A DNA stretch of 64,000 nt from Buchnera aphidicola (Pemphigus populi) (GCF_964058935.1 NZ_OZ060372.1:186001-250000), one strand, 5' to 3'; counted from the first letter of the stretch, positions 1 through 11,622 are shown. Numbers and translations: made by a program. Notes: a model not told the origin generated them from the sequence alone.

Positions 1-2
1 AT

Positions 3-605
3 TGGCGATTTGGAGGAGCTGATGGTAAATATTTACTATCAGATGTACTGTGGTTAGATTGTGTATTAAAAACACGTCAGGGAACAGCTGTATCACTGGG
101 AGTGATATTATTACATATTGCTCAGCAGTTAGAATTACCTTTGATGCCTGTTATTTTTCCAACTCAATTAATTTTACGTTCTGACAAAAATAATAATGAA
201 GTATGGTTAATAAATCCTTTTAATGGTGAAACTTTAGATGAGCATATTCTAGGGGTTTGGTTAAAGGGGAATATTAGTCCAACAGCAGAATTATATGAAA
301 ATGATTTAGATGAATCCGACTCTATTGCAGTGATGAGAAAAATCCTGGATACTTTAAAATCTGCGTTAATGGAAGAAAAAAAAATGGAGTTAGCATTAAA
401 TGTGAGTAATGTATTACTCAATATCAGTCCAGATGATCCTTATGAAATTCGTGATCGGGGTTTAATTTATGCTCAGTTAGAATGTAATCACATTGCTTTA
501 ACAGATTTAATTTATTTTGTGGAACATTGTCCTGAAGATCCGATTAGTGAAATTATAAAAGTACAAATTCATTCTATTGAACAAAAGCAGATTATATTGC
601 ATTGA
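3..605 (+). CDS. sirB1: SirB1/YchA family protein, 5' end outside window
   Basis: Partial gene: the frame is open from base 3, and about 70 N-terminal residues lie before the window by comparison with the 269-aa E. coli YchA. About 200 residues are visible. They match the family closely, with the GDW-like start (WRFGGADGKY), the block LSDVLWLDCVLKTRQGTAVS, then LPVIFPTQLILR-like and INPFNGE segments, and tetratricopeptide-like C-terminal helices ending PEDPISEI. The family is a transglutaminase-like/TPR protein of unclear biochemical role, kept next to prfA-prmC in enterics. An internal ATG at 102 is not the start, because the conserved sequence continues upstream of it. Identification is firm; function is not established. 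Confidence 0.93.
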   Translation, partial: WRFGGADGKYLLSDVLWLDCVLKTRQGTAVSLGVILLHIAQQLELPLMPVIFPTQLILRSDKNNNEVWLINPFNGETLDEHILGVWLKGNISPTAELYENDLDESDSIAVMRKILDTLKSALMEEKKMELALNVSNVLLNISPDDPYEIRDRGLIYAQLECNHIALTDLIYFVEHCPEDPISEIIKVQIHSIEQKQIILH

Positions 606-1702
606 ATATTTAAAATAAGTGTAATGAAAATTAATATGATTTTATTAATTTTAAATTTTTTTTAAAAACGTTAAATATAAATATTTTTTATATTTTTAGT
701 ATTATGAAAACATTTTTATTAATAGAATTAAATAATTTTAAATATTCGTTTATATTTTTTATAAACATAGATTTAATTATATTAGAGATATTTATTTTTA
801 TTTTCCCTATTCTAAATAATAATCTATATTAGAGTATTTAATTTCTAAAATATTTTCATCTGTTAGATAACGACTTCTTTCTTTGAGATTTTTGGTAAGA
901 TCTTTAAGATAAAGATTAAATTGAAATTCAGCTTTTTAGTAAGGTCCTTCCCTGATTTTTTTAAGGTTAGCGACAAGATTAATATCGCTTCCTCTATTTG
1001 AATATTTAGTGAATAAGTTTTTTTATTTTCTGAATTATGTTGTTTTCCTACTACTATAACGTTTCATAGAAGCAATACTATATAGTACTTTCATTTTTTC
1101 TCTTTTTTTTCATTTCTTTTAACATAACTAGATGTTATAATACCTAATTTTTTAATGATAGTTCACTATTTCAAATAGCATGCTTTATATTAAAAGTGAA
1201 TTCATTTTCTAGATTAGTAAAATTAATTATTTAAAGATAATTTTGTTTATCTGATTTTTGTCCATTAAGTATGCTTACAGAAATAATTTGGAATTTAATA
1301 TTGATATTGGTGTTTTAATGTATCAATAGATATTTTATATCATTTTCTTATTAAATGTAATTTTTATTAACTTTCATTATTAATAATAATTAATGATTTA
1401 ACATTACTGTATATCTGTAAGTATATTTTAATTTTTTAGAGATAGATTTGATTTCATATTTTTTATTTATTTTAGTTTTTATGCTCAACACTGTAATAAT
1501 AATTTCTTACAATTTTATATTTTTTTAAACAATTAAATATTTATGTATTAATAATATCCTTTACCAATTAAAGTTTTGAGAAATAATATAATAATATTAA
1601 AATAATAATAATTACTATTTTGTAGTAAAAACTAATTTTTAAATAAATTTTTTTATTAAAAATATAATTTCTAGTTTTATTTTTTATCATATAGGAAAAT
1701 AA
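606..1702. other. 1.1-kb spacer between sirB1 and ackA, mostly without genes
   Basis: No open frame of useful length and no RNA gene is seen. Part of it (about 790-1100) looks like a decayed leftward gene and is listed separately. The rest is extremely AT-rich sequence with no convincing motif except the AGGAAAATAA ribosome binding site of ackA at its right edge. Confidence 0.6.
790..1100 (-). pseudogene. possible remnant of an unidentified small gene
   Basis: Read leftwards, this stretch is less AT-rich than its surroundings. It gives protein-like fragments in changing frames: a possible start MKVLYSIASMKRYSSRKTT near 1092, then SDINLVANLKKIREGPY, then KDLTKNLKERSRYLTDEN and an end IKYSNIDYYLE before a TAG near 820. 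Joining them needs frame changes and passes in-frame stops, so if it was a gene it is broken. I do not recognise the protein. It could also be chance sequence. Confidence 0.3.
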
Positions 1703-2914
1703 ATGTCGAAACAATTAGTATTAATATTGAATTGTGGGAGTTCCTCTTTAAAGTTTTCTGTAATTCATCCTTATAATGGTAAAAAATTTTTATTTGGTAT
1801 GGTAGATTCTTTGTTAACATCAAAATCATGTGTTACTTGGAGTAATAATGGAATTAAATATAAACATATTTTAAATGAAAAAATTGCTCATAAAACTGCT
1901 ATTAATTTTATTATCGAGAATATTTTAAAAAAAGAAAAAAAATTATTTGAATTTATAGTAGCTATAGGACATCGCGTGGTGCATGGGGGAAAGAAGCTAA
2001 GAAAATCTGTTATCATTAATAATAAAGTAATTAAATTCATAGAAGAAGCTGCTTGTTTTGCGCCATTACATAATCCAGCAAATATTTATGGAATAAAAAC
2101 AACTTTAAATCTTTTTCCTTCTTTATCTAGAAAAAATGTAGCAGTATTTGATACAGCTTTTCATCAAACTATGTCAGAAACTGCATATTTATATGCAATA
2201 CCTTATTTTTTTTATAAAAATTATAGTATAAGAAGATATGGAGCACATGGTATTAGTCATCAATATATTACTTATAAGACTTCAAAGATATTAAATAAAT
2301 CATTGAAATCATTAAATATTATTTCATGTCATTTAGGTAATGGAGCTTCTGTTGCTGCTATTTGTCGAGGTGTTTGTGTAGATACTTCAATGGGTTTAAC
2401 TCCTTTAGAAGGTTTAGTAATGGGAACTCGTAGTGGGGATATTGATCCTGCTATTATTTTTTTTATAAATAAACAGTTAGGTATTAATTTACAGGATATC
2501 TATAAAATTTTAACTATGGATTCTGGTTTATTAGGATTAAGCGGTGTTAGTAGTGATTTACGTTACATAGAAAAAAAATATTATTGTGATAAAAATGCAA
2601 AAAGATCTATTAATATTTTTTGTCATCGTCTGGCGAAATATATTTCGGGTTACACTTGTTTAATGGAAGGTCGATTAGATGCTATTATATTTACAGGTGG
2701 TATTGGAGAAAATTCATGTTTAGTTAGAGAATTAACTCTGTCTAAATTAATTTTTTTAGGGGTTAAAATGGATATTTCTCGTAACTTAACTGTGAGGTCG
2801 GGTTTTTATAGCAATATTAATGTAGAAGGAACTATACCAGTTTTAGTTATTCCCAGCAATGAAGATTGGATTATAGCGCAGGAAACTATGACTGTAATAA
2901 ACAAGACAAAATAA
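1703..2914 (+). CDS. ackA: acetate kinase
   Basis: Interconverts acetate + ATP and acetyl phosphate + ADP in the cytoplasm. It works with the downstream pta to link acetyl-CoA to substrate-level ATP. At 403 aa it is close to the 400 aa of E. coli. Visible family signatures are the N-terminal phosphate-binding LNCGSSSLKFS (about residues 9-19), GHRVVHGG, the substrate segment VFDTAFHQTM, HLGNGAS, GTRSGDIDP and GGIGENS. The ATG is preceded by AGGAAAATAA, a good ribosome binding site. It lies 45 bases before pta in the same direction, so it is probably one transcript. Full length with no missing motif. Confidence 0.98.
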   Translation: MSKQLVLILNCGSSSLKFSVIHPYNGKKFLFGMVDSLLTSKSCVTWSNNGIKYKHILNEKIAHKTAINFIIENILKKEKKLFEFIVAIGHRVVHGGKKLRKSVIINNKVIKFIEEAACFAPLHNPANIYGIKTTLNLFPSLSRKNVAVFDTAFHQTMSETAYLYAIPYFFYKNYSIRRYGAHGISHQYITYKTSKILNKSLKSLNIISCHLGNGASVAAICRGVCVDTSMGLTPLEGLVMGTRSGDIDPAIIFFINKQLGINLQDIYKILTMDSGLLGLSGVSSDLRYIEKKYYCDKNAKRSINIFCHRLAKYISGYTCLMEGRLDAIIFTGGIGENSCLVRELTLSKLIFLGVKMDISRNLTVRSGFYSNINVEGTIPVLVIPSNEDWIIAQETMTVINKTK

Positions 2915-2959
2915 ATATTTTTATAGATTTTATATTTTTAAAAATATGAGAGGTATTCG

Positions 2960-5038
2960 ATGTTACGAACGATAATGTTAATACCAATAGGTAAAAATGT
3001 TGAAATAACGACTTCTGGTATTGGATTAGTAAAGGCGATAACAGATCAAAATTTAACAGTCTGTTTTTTTAAACCTATTGTTAGATATGATAATAATAAA
3101 ATTATTAATAATACTACAAATTTAATTCTTAAGAATGATTCTATATTTTGTATAGAACCGATTAAATTAATTTATACAGAATCTTTTTTTAATATAAATT
3201 ATACCGATATATTGATAGATAAAATTGTTTCTAAATTTTATAAATATAAAAATCAATACGATATTTTAGTTATTGAAGGATTTAGATCTACGGAAATAGG
3301 TGTATTATCCAACACATTAAATTATAAGATTGCTACAATATTAAATGCTGAAATAGTTTTTATTATGCAAGAAGATGACTATCTGAATAGTTCTTTTGTA
3401 GAATGTACTTATTTTTTAAAAAGAGTTTTTAAAGAGGATAGACATATAAAGACTTCAGGTTTGATTATAAATAGTCAAAATAAAAAAATAAATAAAGATG
3501 ATAATTTTTATAAAAATAAAAATCTATTTTTTAAAAAAAATAAGTTGAGAGTATTAGCAGTTATTCCGTGTATTATAGAATTAGTAAAGATACCAATAAT
3601 TTATTTATTTCAATGTTTTAATATGCATATCATTGATACAGGTATAATAAATTGTTGTTTTATAGAAAATATTATATATTTTGATCAAGATTTGTTTAAT
3701 TTAAAAGATAAAAAAACGTTAAATTCTATTTTTATTGTTTCGTTTGATCAATGTAAGTATATACACAATATATATTTGGATAAGATAAAAAAAAATAATA
3801 TTATTGCTATAATTTTAACTGGAATAAAAGGTGATGATTATCACAATACTATTTTTTTTAATTATTATAGGGATACTGGTATCCCTATTTTTTCTATAGA
3901 CGCTAGTACAATACAAATATTATCAAAATTACATTTTTTTAGTTTAAAAGTTAATTATAAAGATTCTATTAAAATAGAAAAAATAAAAAGTTATGTCTCT
4001 GGTTTTATTTGTCGTAACTGGTTATCTTCTTTACATAATGCCGTTGTATTAAATAAAAATGTATCGCCTAATTTATTCACTTATCATTTAATAAAATTAT
4101 CTAATAAAATTAAAAAAAGAATTGTATTACCTGAAGGTTATGATAGTCGGATTATTCAAGCTGCATCTATTTGTCAAAAAAAAGGTATAGCGGATTGTAT
4201 ATTATTAGGAAATCCTAAAAAAATATATGATTTAGCATTAAAGGACGGTATTGATTTAGAAAATACTAATAATATTATTGATCCTAAAAAAATAAGAAAT
4301 AATTATATTAACCGTTTGGTTAGTTTAAGAAGTCATAAAGGAATGACTTTTTTATATGCTAAAGAAATGATGAAAAATAATATAATTTTAGCAACTCTAA
4401 TGTTAGAAAATAATGATGTTGATGGTATGGTTTCTGGTGTAATAAATACAACCGCAAATACTATTCGACCTGCGTTACAATTAATTAAAATGAAAGATGC
4501 TATTTCTTTGGTATCGTCTTTATTTTTTATGCTAACATCAAACAAAGTACTAATATATGCAGATTGTGCAATTAATACTGAACCTAATGCGAAAGAATTA
4601 GCTGATATTGCTATTCAATCGGCAGATTCTGCTAAATTATTTGGAATAGATCCTAAAATAGCTATGATTTCGTACTCGACGTATACATCTGGATTTGGTC
4701 AGACAGTAGATAAGGTAAGAGAGGCTACATCTATAGCAAGAAAAAGACGTCCAGATTTAATTATAGATGGACCACTTCAATATGATGCAGCCACAATTCC
4801 AGAAATTGCAATTGTGAAAGCACCTAAATCATGTGTCGCTGGTTATGCTAATATATTAATATTTCCAGATCTTAATACAGGTAATACAGTTTATAAAGCA
4901 GTGCAACGTTTAGCTAAAGTCATTGCTATTGGTCCGATTCTACAAGGATTGAAAAAACCAGTAAATGATTTGTCACGAGGTGCAATGGTTGAAGATATAA
5001 TCTACACTATTGCAATAACAGCAATTCAATCTATATAA
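2960..5038 (+). CDS. pta: phosphate acetyltransferase
   Basis: Converts acetyl-CoA and phosphate to acetyl phosphate, feeding AckA. At 692 aa it is slightly shorter than E. coli Pta (714). It keeps the three-part plan: an N-terminal P-loop/BioD-like domain (MLIPIGKNVEI at the start), a DRTGG-type middle region, and the C-terminal catalytic PTA domain from about residue 375 (KKRIVLPEGYDSRIIQAA, STYTSGFGQTVDKVREAT, FPDLNTGNTVYKAVQR). The catalytic domain is well conserved, while the N-terminal half is AT-rich, Lys/Asn/Ile-heavy and diverged. The ribosome binding site is GAGAGG before the ATG. The last gene of the ackA-pta pair, it faces yfaE tail to tail. Confidence 0.97.
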   Translation: MLRTIMLIPIGKNVEITTSGIGLVKAITDQNLTVCFFKPIVRYDNNKIINNTTNLILKNDSIFCIEPIKLIYTESFFNINYTDILIDKIVSKFYKYKNQYDILVIEGFRSTEIGVLSNTLNYKIATILNAEIVFIMQEDDYLNSSFVECTYFLKRVFKEDRHIKTSGLIINSQNKKINKDDNFYKNKNLFFKKNKLRVLAVIPCIIELVKIPIIYLFQCFNMHIIDTGIINCCFIENIIYFDQDLFNLKDKKTLNSIFIVSFDQCKYIHNIYLDKIKKNNIIAIILTGIKGDDYHNTIFFNYYRDTGIPIFSIDASTIQILSKLHFFSLKVNYKDSIKIEKIKSYVSGFICRNWLSSLHNAVVLNKNVSPNLFTYHLIKLSNKIKKRIVLPEGYDSRIIQAASICQKKGIADCILLGNPKKIYDLALKDGIDLENTNNIIDPKKIRNNYINRLVSLRSHKGMTFLYAKEMMKNNIILATLMLENNDVDGMVSGVINTTANTIRPALQLIKMKDAISLVSSLFFMLTSNKVLIYADCAINTEPNAKELADIAIQSADSAKLFGIDPKIAMISYSTYTSGFGQTVDKVREATSIARKRRPDLIIDGPLQYDAATIPEIAIVKAPKSCVAGYANILIFPDLNTGNTVYKAVQRLAKVIAIGPILQGLKKPVNDLSRGAMVEDIIYTIAITAIQSI

Positions 5039-5045
5039 ATATAAA

Positions 5046-5065
5046 TAAGAATACTATTATTCTTA
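5046..5065. terminator. probable bidirectional terminator, pta / yfaE
   Basis: TAAGAAT and ATTCTTA form a 7-bp stem around a 6-base loop, just after the pta stop. A T-rich run follows on the + strand. It lies between two convergent genes, so it may serve both. Confidence 0.5.
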
Positions 5066-5082
5066 GTTATTTATTTTTATGT

Positions 5083-5349
5083 TTAAAGTTTGATTTCAAT
5101 ATTATCTTGGATTTTACAACAACAAGGCAAAATTTCTCCTGGATTCAGATAAGCTATTGGTTGAAATTTAGAAGAGGAAATAACTGTGCCTTTAATTAAA
5201 TACATTTTACATGATCCGCAGTATCCTTGTCGGCATTGATATTCAATTATTATATTATGTGATTCTAGTATTTCTAAAATAGTTTTATTTTTTTTGTTAC
5301 ATTTTATTTTATAACTTTTATTATGTATTTGGATATTAATGTTTTTCAT
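5083..5349 (-). CDS. yfaE: YfaE, 2Fe-2S ferredoxin for ribonucleotide reductase maintenance
   Basis: An 88-aa plant-type [2Fe-2S] ferredoxin. Cluster cysteines are visible in CRQGYCGSCK near residue 40 and in LPCCCK near the C-terminus. In E. coli YfaE supplies electrons to restore the diferric-tyrosyl radical of NrdB, and here it directly follows nrdB with 3 bases between stop and start, as expected for one operon. Size and position match the E. coli gene. Confidence 0.93.
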   Translation of the reverse strand: MKNINIQIHNKSYKIKCNKKNKTILEILESHNIIIEYQCRQGYCGSCKMYLIKGTVISSSKFQPIAYLNPGEILPCCCKIQDNIEIKL

Positions 5350-5352
5350 ATT

Positions 5353-6483
5353 TTATAATTTAAAATCACTAAATTCAAAATCGCTAATTTGTGAATCAAT
5401 TTGACCTATTAAATATGAACTTAGTTCTACTTCTTGGGGGGCGTTTTGCACGTGATCTGAATTTAACCAAAAATTAATCCAGGGAATAGGATTAGTGTTT
5501 ATTTTAAATGGTGTTTTTAATCCTATGGCTTTCATTCGAATATTAGTAATATACTCTATATATTGGCAAAGGATATTTTTATTTAATCCTAACATAGAAC
5601 CATCTTGAAATAAATATTCAGCCCATTTTTTTTCTTGATAAGCGACTAATTTAAATAGTTGAAATGCTTCATCTTGGCATTCTAATATAACATCCTGCAT
5701 CGATTCATTATATTTATTGTTTTTTAAAATATTTAAAATATGTTGGGTTCCATTTAAATGTAATGCTTCATCTCTAGCTATTAATCTAATTATTTTTGCA
5801 TTTCCTTCCATAATTTGTCTTTCTGCAAAAGCGAAAGAACAAGCAAAACTCACGTAAAATCGGATTGCTTCTAATGCATTTACGCTTATTAAGCATAAAT
5901 ATAATTTTTTTTTCAACAAATTTAAATTGATATTAATTTTTTTATTTTTGATAAAATAAGTTCCTTCTCCTAAAAGATGCCAATAACTAGTCATTGTAAT
6001 GAGATCATCATAATAACGTGAAATATCTTTTGCGCGTGATGAGATATTTTTATTGGTAACAATATCATCAAATATTAATGATGGTACATGTATTATATTT
6101 CTTATTATATGGGTGTACGATCTCGAATGAATAGTTTCTGAGAAAGACCATGTTTGTATCCATGTTTCTAATTCTGGAATGGATACTATTGGTAAAAAAG
6201 CAACATTTGGACTTCTACCTTGAATAGAATCCAGTAGTGTTTGATATTTTAAATTACTAAGAAAAATATGTTTTTCATGTTTAGGTAGATTTTGGAAGTC
6301 GATAAAATCTTTAGAAAGATCTATTTCTTCAGGTCTCCAAAAAAAAGAGAGTTGTTTTTCTATTAATTTTTCAAAAATATTATATTTTTGTTGGTCATAT
6401 CGAGCAATATTTACTGGTTGTCCAAAAAACATTGGTTCATGTAGTTGATTATTTTGTTTTCTTGAGAATGTGGTATAGGTCAT
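5353..6483 (-). CDS. nrdB: ribonucleoside-diphosphate reductase class Ia, beta subunit
   Basis: The small subunit that houses the diiron-tyrosyl radical needed to make deoxyribonucleotides. At 376 aa it is exactly the E. coli length. The iron-ligand and radical segments are present: [50 protein letters not shown] and [16 protein letters not shown]. The C-terminal tail that docks to NrdA ends [10 protein letters not shown]. Middle gene of nrdA-nrdB-yfaE, 71 bases downstream of nrdA. Confidence 0.98.
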   Translation of the reverse strand: MTYTTFSRKQNNQLHEPMFFGQPVNIARYDQQKYNIFEKLIEKQLSFFWRPEEIDLSKDFIDFQNLPKHEKHIFLSNLKYQTLLDSIQGRSPNVAFLPIVSIPELETWIQTWSFSETIHSRSYTHIIRNIIHVPSLIFDDIVTNKNISSRAKDISRYYDDLITMTSYWHLLGEGTYFIKNKKININLNLLKKKLYLCLISVNALEAIRFYVSFACSFAFAERQIMEGNAKIIRLIARDEALHLNGTQHILNILKNNKYNESMQDVILECQDEAFQLFKLVAYQEKKWAEYLFQDGSMLGLNKNILCQYIEYITNIRMKAIGLKTPFKINTNPIPWINFWLNSDHVQNAPQEVELSSYLIGQIDSQISDFEFSDFKL

Positions 6484-6554
6484 GATAATATCGTCCGATA
6501 TAATATAGATTATTTTATTATTTTAATATAATAGTTTTTTATCATAGTGTTGTT

Positions 6555-8849
6555 CTATATTGAGCAAGCGCCGCTATCACAATTTTCATCTGTTGCAGAT
6601 ATTTCAAAAATGGATTGATTATCTTCTGCACCGTCTCTAGTATTTTGATAGTATAATGTTTTTAGTCCTAATTTATAAGCAATAAGTAGATCTTTTAGCA
6701 ATTGTTTCATAGGTATTTTCCCGTTAGGAAATAATGATGGATCATAATTAGTATTAGTAGAAATAGATTGATCTATAAATTTCTGCATAATACCTGCTAA
6801 TTGTAAATAACCATTATTGTTTGGAATGTTCCAAAGTAGTTCATAATTACTTTTTAGTTTTTCATATTCAGGAATAACTTGACGTAACATACCATTTTTT
6901 GATGCTTTAATACTGATATAACCGCGAGGTGGTTCTATTCCATTTGTTGCATTAGAAATTTGTGATGATGTTTCAGATGGCATAATTGCTGATAGTGTTG
7001 AATTACGCAAACCATATTTTTTTATTTTTTTTCTAAGCGATTCCCAATTTAAATGCAGCGGTTCACTACATATGGTATCAATATGTTTTTTATAAGTATC
7101 TATTGGTAAAATTCCTTGATAATAAGTAGTATGGTGAAACCAAGGACAAGGTCCTTTTTCTTTTGCAAGTTCACAGGATGCATTCAGTAAATAGTATTGT
7201 ATTGCTTCAAAAGTTTTATGTGTTAAGTTATTTGCAGATCCATCTGAGTAACGAACTCCATTTTTTGCCAAATAATATGCAAAATTAATTACCCCTATCC
7301 CTAAAGATCGTCTCCCTTTTGCTCCTCTTTTAGCACTTGATAATGGGTAATCTTGATAATCAAGTACTGCATCTAGTCCTCTAACCACTAGTTTTGTCAG
7401 ATCTGCGAGATCGTTAAGATCTTTTATACTTCCTAAATTTATAGCAGAAAGGGTACATAATGCTATTTCACCATTTTTATCATGAATATCGTTTAAAGAC
7501 TTTGTTGGTAACGTAATTTCTAAACATAAGTTAGATTGTCTAATTGGTGCAATATCAGGATTGAAAGCACTATGTGTATTACAATGATCCACATTTTGAA
7601 TATATATACGTCCAGTAGATGTTCTTTCTTGCATGATAAGTGAGAATAAATCCATTGCTTTTATATGTTTTTTTCTTATTTTTATATTATGTTCATATTG
7701 AACATATAATTTTTCGAAAGTTTTTTGATTAGAAAAAAAAGTATCATATAAATCGGGTACATCAGATGGACTAAATAAAGTAATATTTTTTCCTAGTATC
7801 ATACGTTCGTACATTAATTTATTAATTTGCAATCCGTAATCTATATGTCGTACTCTATTTTCTTCTATTCCTCTATTATTTTTCAATACAAGTAAATTTT
7901 CTACTTCAAAGTGCCAAATAGGATAGAATAAAGTGGCTGCACCACCTCTAATCCCACCTTGAGAACAAGATTTTACTGCAGTTTGAAAATGTTTATAAAA
8001 AGGAATAGAGCCTGTATGGAAAGCTTCTCCAGATCTAATTGGACTTCCAACTGCTCGAATTTGACCAGCATTAATACCTATACCTGCTCTTTGAGAAACG
8101 TATTTAATAATGGCACTACTAGTCGCATTAATAGAATTAAGGCTATCTGCACACTCAATCAGTACACAAGAACTAAATTGACGAGTAGGAGTTCTCACAC
8201 CTGACATAATAGGTGTGGGTAAGGAAATTTTAAAAGTGGAAATAGCATCATAAAATTTTTGAATATATTGCATTCTTTTTTTTGAAGGATAATTAGAAAA
8301 TAAGCAAGCAGAGATAAGAATATAAAGAAATTGAGCGCTTTCATAAATTTTTCCGTTTACTCTATTTTGTATTAAATATTTTTTTTCTAATTGTTGCACA
8401 CCTGCATACGAGAAGTTCATATCTCTCCAATGATTAATAAAAGAATTCATAATTATATATTCTTGTGGTGAATAATCAATTAATAAACGTTTGTCATACT
8501 TTCCTAGTTCTACCATTTTTTTTACGTGTGTATATAATAAAGGAGGTTCAAATTGACCATAAGCTTTTTTTCGAAGATGGAAAATAGCTAATCTAGCAGC
8601 CATATATTGGTAATCTGGTGTATCTTCAGAAATCAGATCTGCAGCAGCTTTAATGATAGTTTCATGGATATTGATAGTTTTAATTCCATTATAAAATTGT
8701 ATTTGTGAACTTAATTCTACTTGAGATACAGAAATATTGTCTAAACCTTCTGCTGCCCAATTTAGAACTCGATGAATTTTATCTAAATCAATGGGTTCTT
8801 TTCTACCATCTCTTTTTGTAATGAATAAACTATGATGCATGTGAGACAT
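6555..8849 (-). CDS. nrdA: ribonucleoside-diphosphate reductase class Ia, alpha subunit
   Basis: The catalytic subunit reducing ribonucleoside diphosphates. At 764 aa it is close to the 761 aa of E. coli. It shows an N-terminal ATP-cone (FITKRDGRKEPIDLDKIHRV), the active-site cysteine region FSSCVLIECADS, the NLCLEITLPT segment with the radical-site residues, and the C-terminal redox pair CDSGAC (Cys757 and Cys762) that is re-reduced by thioredoxin or glutaredoxin. Promoter-proximal gene of the nrd operon. In E. coli ubiG separates nrdA from gyrA; here only about 200 bases do. Confidence 0.98.
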   Translation of the reverse strand: MSHMHHSLFITKRDGRKEPIDLDKIHRVLNWAAEGLDNISVSQVELSSQIQFYNGIKTINIHETIIKAAADLISEDTPDYQYMAARLAIFHLRKKAYGQFEPPLLYTHVKKMVELGKYDKRLLIDYSPQEYIIMNSFINHWRDMNFSYAGVQQLEKKYLIQNRVNGKIYESAQFLYILISACLFSNYPSKKRMQYIQKFYDAISTFKISLPTPIMSGVRTPTRQFSSCVLIECADSLNSINATSSAIIKYVSQRAGIGINAGQIRAVGSPIRSGEAFHTGSIPFYKHFQTAVKSCSQGGIRGGAATLFYPIWHFEVENLLVLKNNRGIEENRVRHIDYGLQINKLMYERMILGKNITLFSPSDVPDLYDTFFSNQKTFEKLYVQYEHNIKIRKKHIKAMDLFSLIMQERTSTGRIYIQNVDHCNTHSAFNPDIAPIRQSNLCLEITLPTKSLNDIHDKNGEIALCTLSAINLGSIKDLNDLADLTKLVVRGLDAVLDYQDYPLSSAKRGAKGRRSLGIGVINFAYYLAKNGVRYSDGSANNLTHKTFEAIQYYLLNASCELAKEKGPCPWFHHTTYYQGILPIDTYKKHIDTICSEPLHLNWESLRKKIKKYGLRNSTLSAIMPSETSSQISNATNGIEPPRGYISIKASKNGMLRQVIPEYEKLKSNYELLWNIPNNNGYLQLAGIMQKFIDQSISTNTNYDPSLFPNGKIPMKQLLKDLLIAYKLGLKTLYYQNTRDGAEDNQSIFEISATDENCDSGACSI

Positions 8850-9054
8850 ATACCTATTTTTTAATATTTAATTTTTAATTTGCTTAAATATTTATTATGT
8901 TAAAGAAGAAAAATAGTATTGTAATGCTAATATTTTATTTTTTATAAAATTTTTTTAATTTATATTAATGTTAGAAATAAGATTATTAAAAAATAAAAAA
9001 TATAAAATAAATTTAAATATACTTTTTTAAAAATAGTATTAAAATATATTAATA

Positions 9055-11622
9055 TTATTTTACATTTGGCGTATTGAGTTGTTCGGATAAATAAGATTCA
9101 TTTACTCTTTGTAAGGCCACTACCTTTTCTTTTTCTGTAGTACGTATTAAAATCACACCTTGTGTATTCCTTCCTAAAATACCGACTTCTGATACTCTGG
9201 TTCTTACCAAAGTGCCGGCATTTGTTATCATCATTATTTGATTGTTATCCAGTACTTGAATAGCTCCAATCATTATTCCATTTTTTTTTGTTATTTTAAT
9301 AGCGATTATACCTCGTGTTGCTCTTGATTTAATAGGAAAATCAGATATTTTAGTTCTTTTTCCATAACCATTTTCTGTTACTGTCAAAATATTTCCTTTT
9401 CCGTTAGGTACGATTAAAGATACCACTTGGTCTTTTTTATAGGTTTTAATTCCTTTAACTCCTGCAGCCGTACGTCCCATCTTTCTAACCGATTGTTCAG
9501 AAAAATGAACTACTTTTCCGGTAGCAGTAAATAACATAATATTATTATTTCCATTAGTGAAAGAGACTCCGATTAATTCATCATTATCTTTTAAATGAAT
9601 AGCAATAATGCCTTTACTACGTGGTCTACTAAATTCGCTTAAAGCAGTTTTTTTTACTATTCCTTTTGCAGTAGCCATAAAAATATTAATACTGTTATCT
9701 TGATTTTTTTGTACTGGTAGTATTGCTGTTATTCTTTCTTTTTTATTTAAAGGTAAAAGATTAATAATGGGACGACCACGTGCAAGTCTACTAGCTTCAG
9801 GTAACTGATATACCTTCATCCAATATAATATTCCTGTACTAGAAAAACAAAGAATAGTGTCATGAGTATTAGCAACTAATAAACTTTCTATAAAATCTGC
9901 TTCTTTTGTTTTTGCCGCTGATTTTCCTTTACCTCCTCTTTTTTGTGCATTATAATCTGATAAGGGTTGATATTTAACATAACCTGAATGTGATAGAGTT
10001 ACTACAACATCTTCTTGAGTGATTAAATCTTCCATATTAATATCTGCAGTATTAGAAGTAATTTTTGTTCTTCTTGGGTCCCCAAAAGTATTTTTAATAA
10101 TTATCAATTCTTCTTGGATGACAGTAGTCATACGTTTAGGGTTTTCTAAAATATTAATTAATTTAAAAATTTCTTTTTTAATAGCATTATACTCTTCTAT
10201 CAGTTTCTCTTTTTCTAAGTTTGTCAATTTATGTAAACGTAAATCTAGTATAGCTTGTGCTTGTATTTCACTAAGTAAATGTTGATTATTATTAATAGAG
10301 GTAAATTTTTTTTTATCATTTAATAATGATACTTTATTTTCTTTTTTATCATGAAAAAAAATATTTTCTTCAAAGTTCCATATATTAGTCATTAATAAAG
10401 TTTTGGCTGTAGACGAATTTTTTGTTTTTCTGATCAGTTCAATTATTTTATTAATATTACATAACGCAATAATAAGACCTTCAAGAATATGAACTTTTTT
10501 ACGTGCTTTTTTTAGCTCAAAAATCGTACGACGAGTAACTATTTCTTGACGATGTAAAATGAAAGATTTTAATATCTCTTTTAGAGATAAGGTTTTTGGT
10601 TGTCCTTGACATAAAGCAACCATGTTAATACCAAAAGAAGTTTGTAGTTGTGTGAGTAAATATAATTGATTTAAGACTACTTCTGCTATTGCATCTTTTT
10701 TAATTTCAATCACAATACGCATGCCTTCTTTATCAGATTCATCTCTCAATGCACTAATACCTTCAATTCTTTTTTCTTTGACTAATTCTGCTATTTTTTC
10801 TATTAAACGCGATTTGTTTACTTGATAAGGAATTTCATTTATAATGATACTTTCTTTTTGTGTTTTTACATTTGTTTCTACTGTACTGCGTGCTCGAATA
10901 TGAATTTTACCCTTTCCTGTTTTATACGCCCTTTCTATGCCTGACCGACCATTTATTATTCCAGCTGTAGGAAAATCTGGTCCTGGTATGTACTCCATTA
11001 ATTTTTTTAAGTTAATATTATTATTTTCAATGTAAGCTAAACATCCGTTTATAACTTCAATTAAATTATGTGGTGGAATATTAGTAGCCATACCTACTGC
11101 AATTCCTGATGCACCATTAATAAGAAGGTTAGGTATTTTAGTCGGTAGAACTGCAGGTATTTGCTCGGTATCATCATAATTAGGTATAAATGGAACAGTA
11201 TTTTTTTGTAAATCTTTTAGTAATTCGTGCGCAATTTTAGACATTCTTATTTCTGTATAACGCATTGCAGCAGCTGAATCGCCATCTACAGATCCGAAAT
11301 TACCTTGTCCATCGATCAGCATATAACGTAATGAAAAATTTTGAGCCATTCTAACTATTGAATCGTATACAGCTGAATCACCATGAGGATGATATTTTCC
11401 TATTACATCTCCCACCACTCTTGCTGATTTTTTATATGGTTTATCCCAGTCATTGTTCAATACACTCATGGCAAATAATATGCGTCTGTGTACTGGTTTT
11501 AAACCATCTCTAACATCTGGTAAAGCTCTACCAACAATTACAGACATAGCATAATCTAAGTAAGAATTTTTTAACTCTTCTTCAATATCGACCTTTACAA
11601 TTTTTTTATTAAGATCCTTCAT
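9055..11622 (-). CDS. gyrA: DNA gyrase subunit A
   Basis: The breakage-reunion subunit of gyrase, which introduces negative supercoils. At 855 aa it is about 20 shorter than E. coli (875), mostly at the acidic C-terminal tail. The catalytic tyrosine is Tyr122 in [11 protein letters not shown]. The quinolone-resistance-determining region reads [10 protein letters not shown] (Ser83 and Asp87, wild type). The GyrA box that wraps DNA is visible as QKRGGKGK near residue 560, followed by beta-pinwheel repeats. The subunit is full length and apparently functional, and is transcribed alone. Confidence 0.98.
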   Translation of the reverse strand: MKDLNKKIVKVDIEEELKNSYLDYAMSVIVGRALPDVRDGLKPVHRRILFAMSVLNNDWDKPYKKSARVVGDVIGKYHPHGDSAVYDSIVRMAQNFSLRYMLIDGQGNFGSVDGDSAAAMRYTEIRMSKIAHELLKDLQKNTVPFIPNYDDTEQIPAVLPTKIPNLLINGASGIAVGMATNIPPHNLIEVINGCLAYIENNNINLKKLMEYIPGPDFPTAGIINGRSGIERAYKTGKGKIHIRARSTVETNVKTQKESIIINEIPYQVNKSRLIEKIAELVKEKRIEGISALRDESDKEGMRIVIEIKKDAIAEVVLNQLYLLTQLQTSFGINMVALCQGQPKTLSLKEILKSFILHRQEIVTRRTIFELKKARKKVHILEGLIIALCNINKIIELIRKTKNSSTAKTLLMTNIWNFEENIFFHDKKENKVSLLNDKKKFTSINNNQHLLSEIQAQAILDLRLHKLTNLEKEKLIEEYNAIKKEIFKLINILENPKRMTTVIQEELIIIKNTFGDPRRTKITSNTADINMEDLITQEDVVVTLSHSGYVKYQPLSDYNAQKRGGKGKSAAKTKEADFIESLLVANTHDTILCFSSTGILYWMKVYQLPEASRLARGRPIINLLPLNKKERITAILPVQKNQDNSINIFMATAKGIVKKTALSEFSRPRSKGIIAIHLKDNDELIGVSFTNGNNNIMLFTATGKVVHFSEQSVRKMGRTAAGVKGIKTYKKDQVVSLIVPNGKGNILTVTENGYGKRTKISDFPIKSRATRGIIAIKITKKNGIMIGAIQVLDNNQIMMITNAGTLVRTRVSEVGILGRNTQGVILIRTTEKEKVVALQRVNESYLSEQLNTPNVK

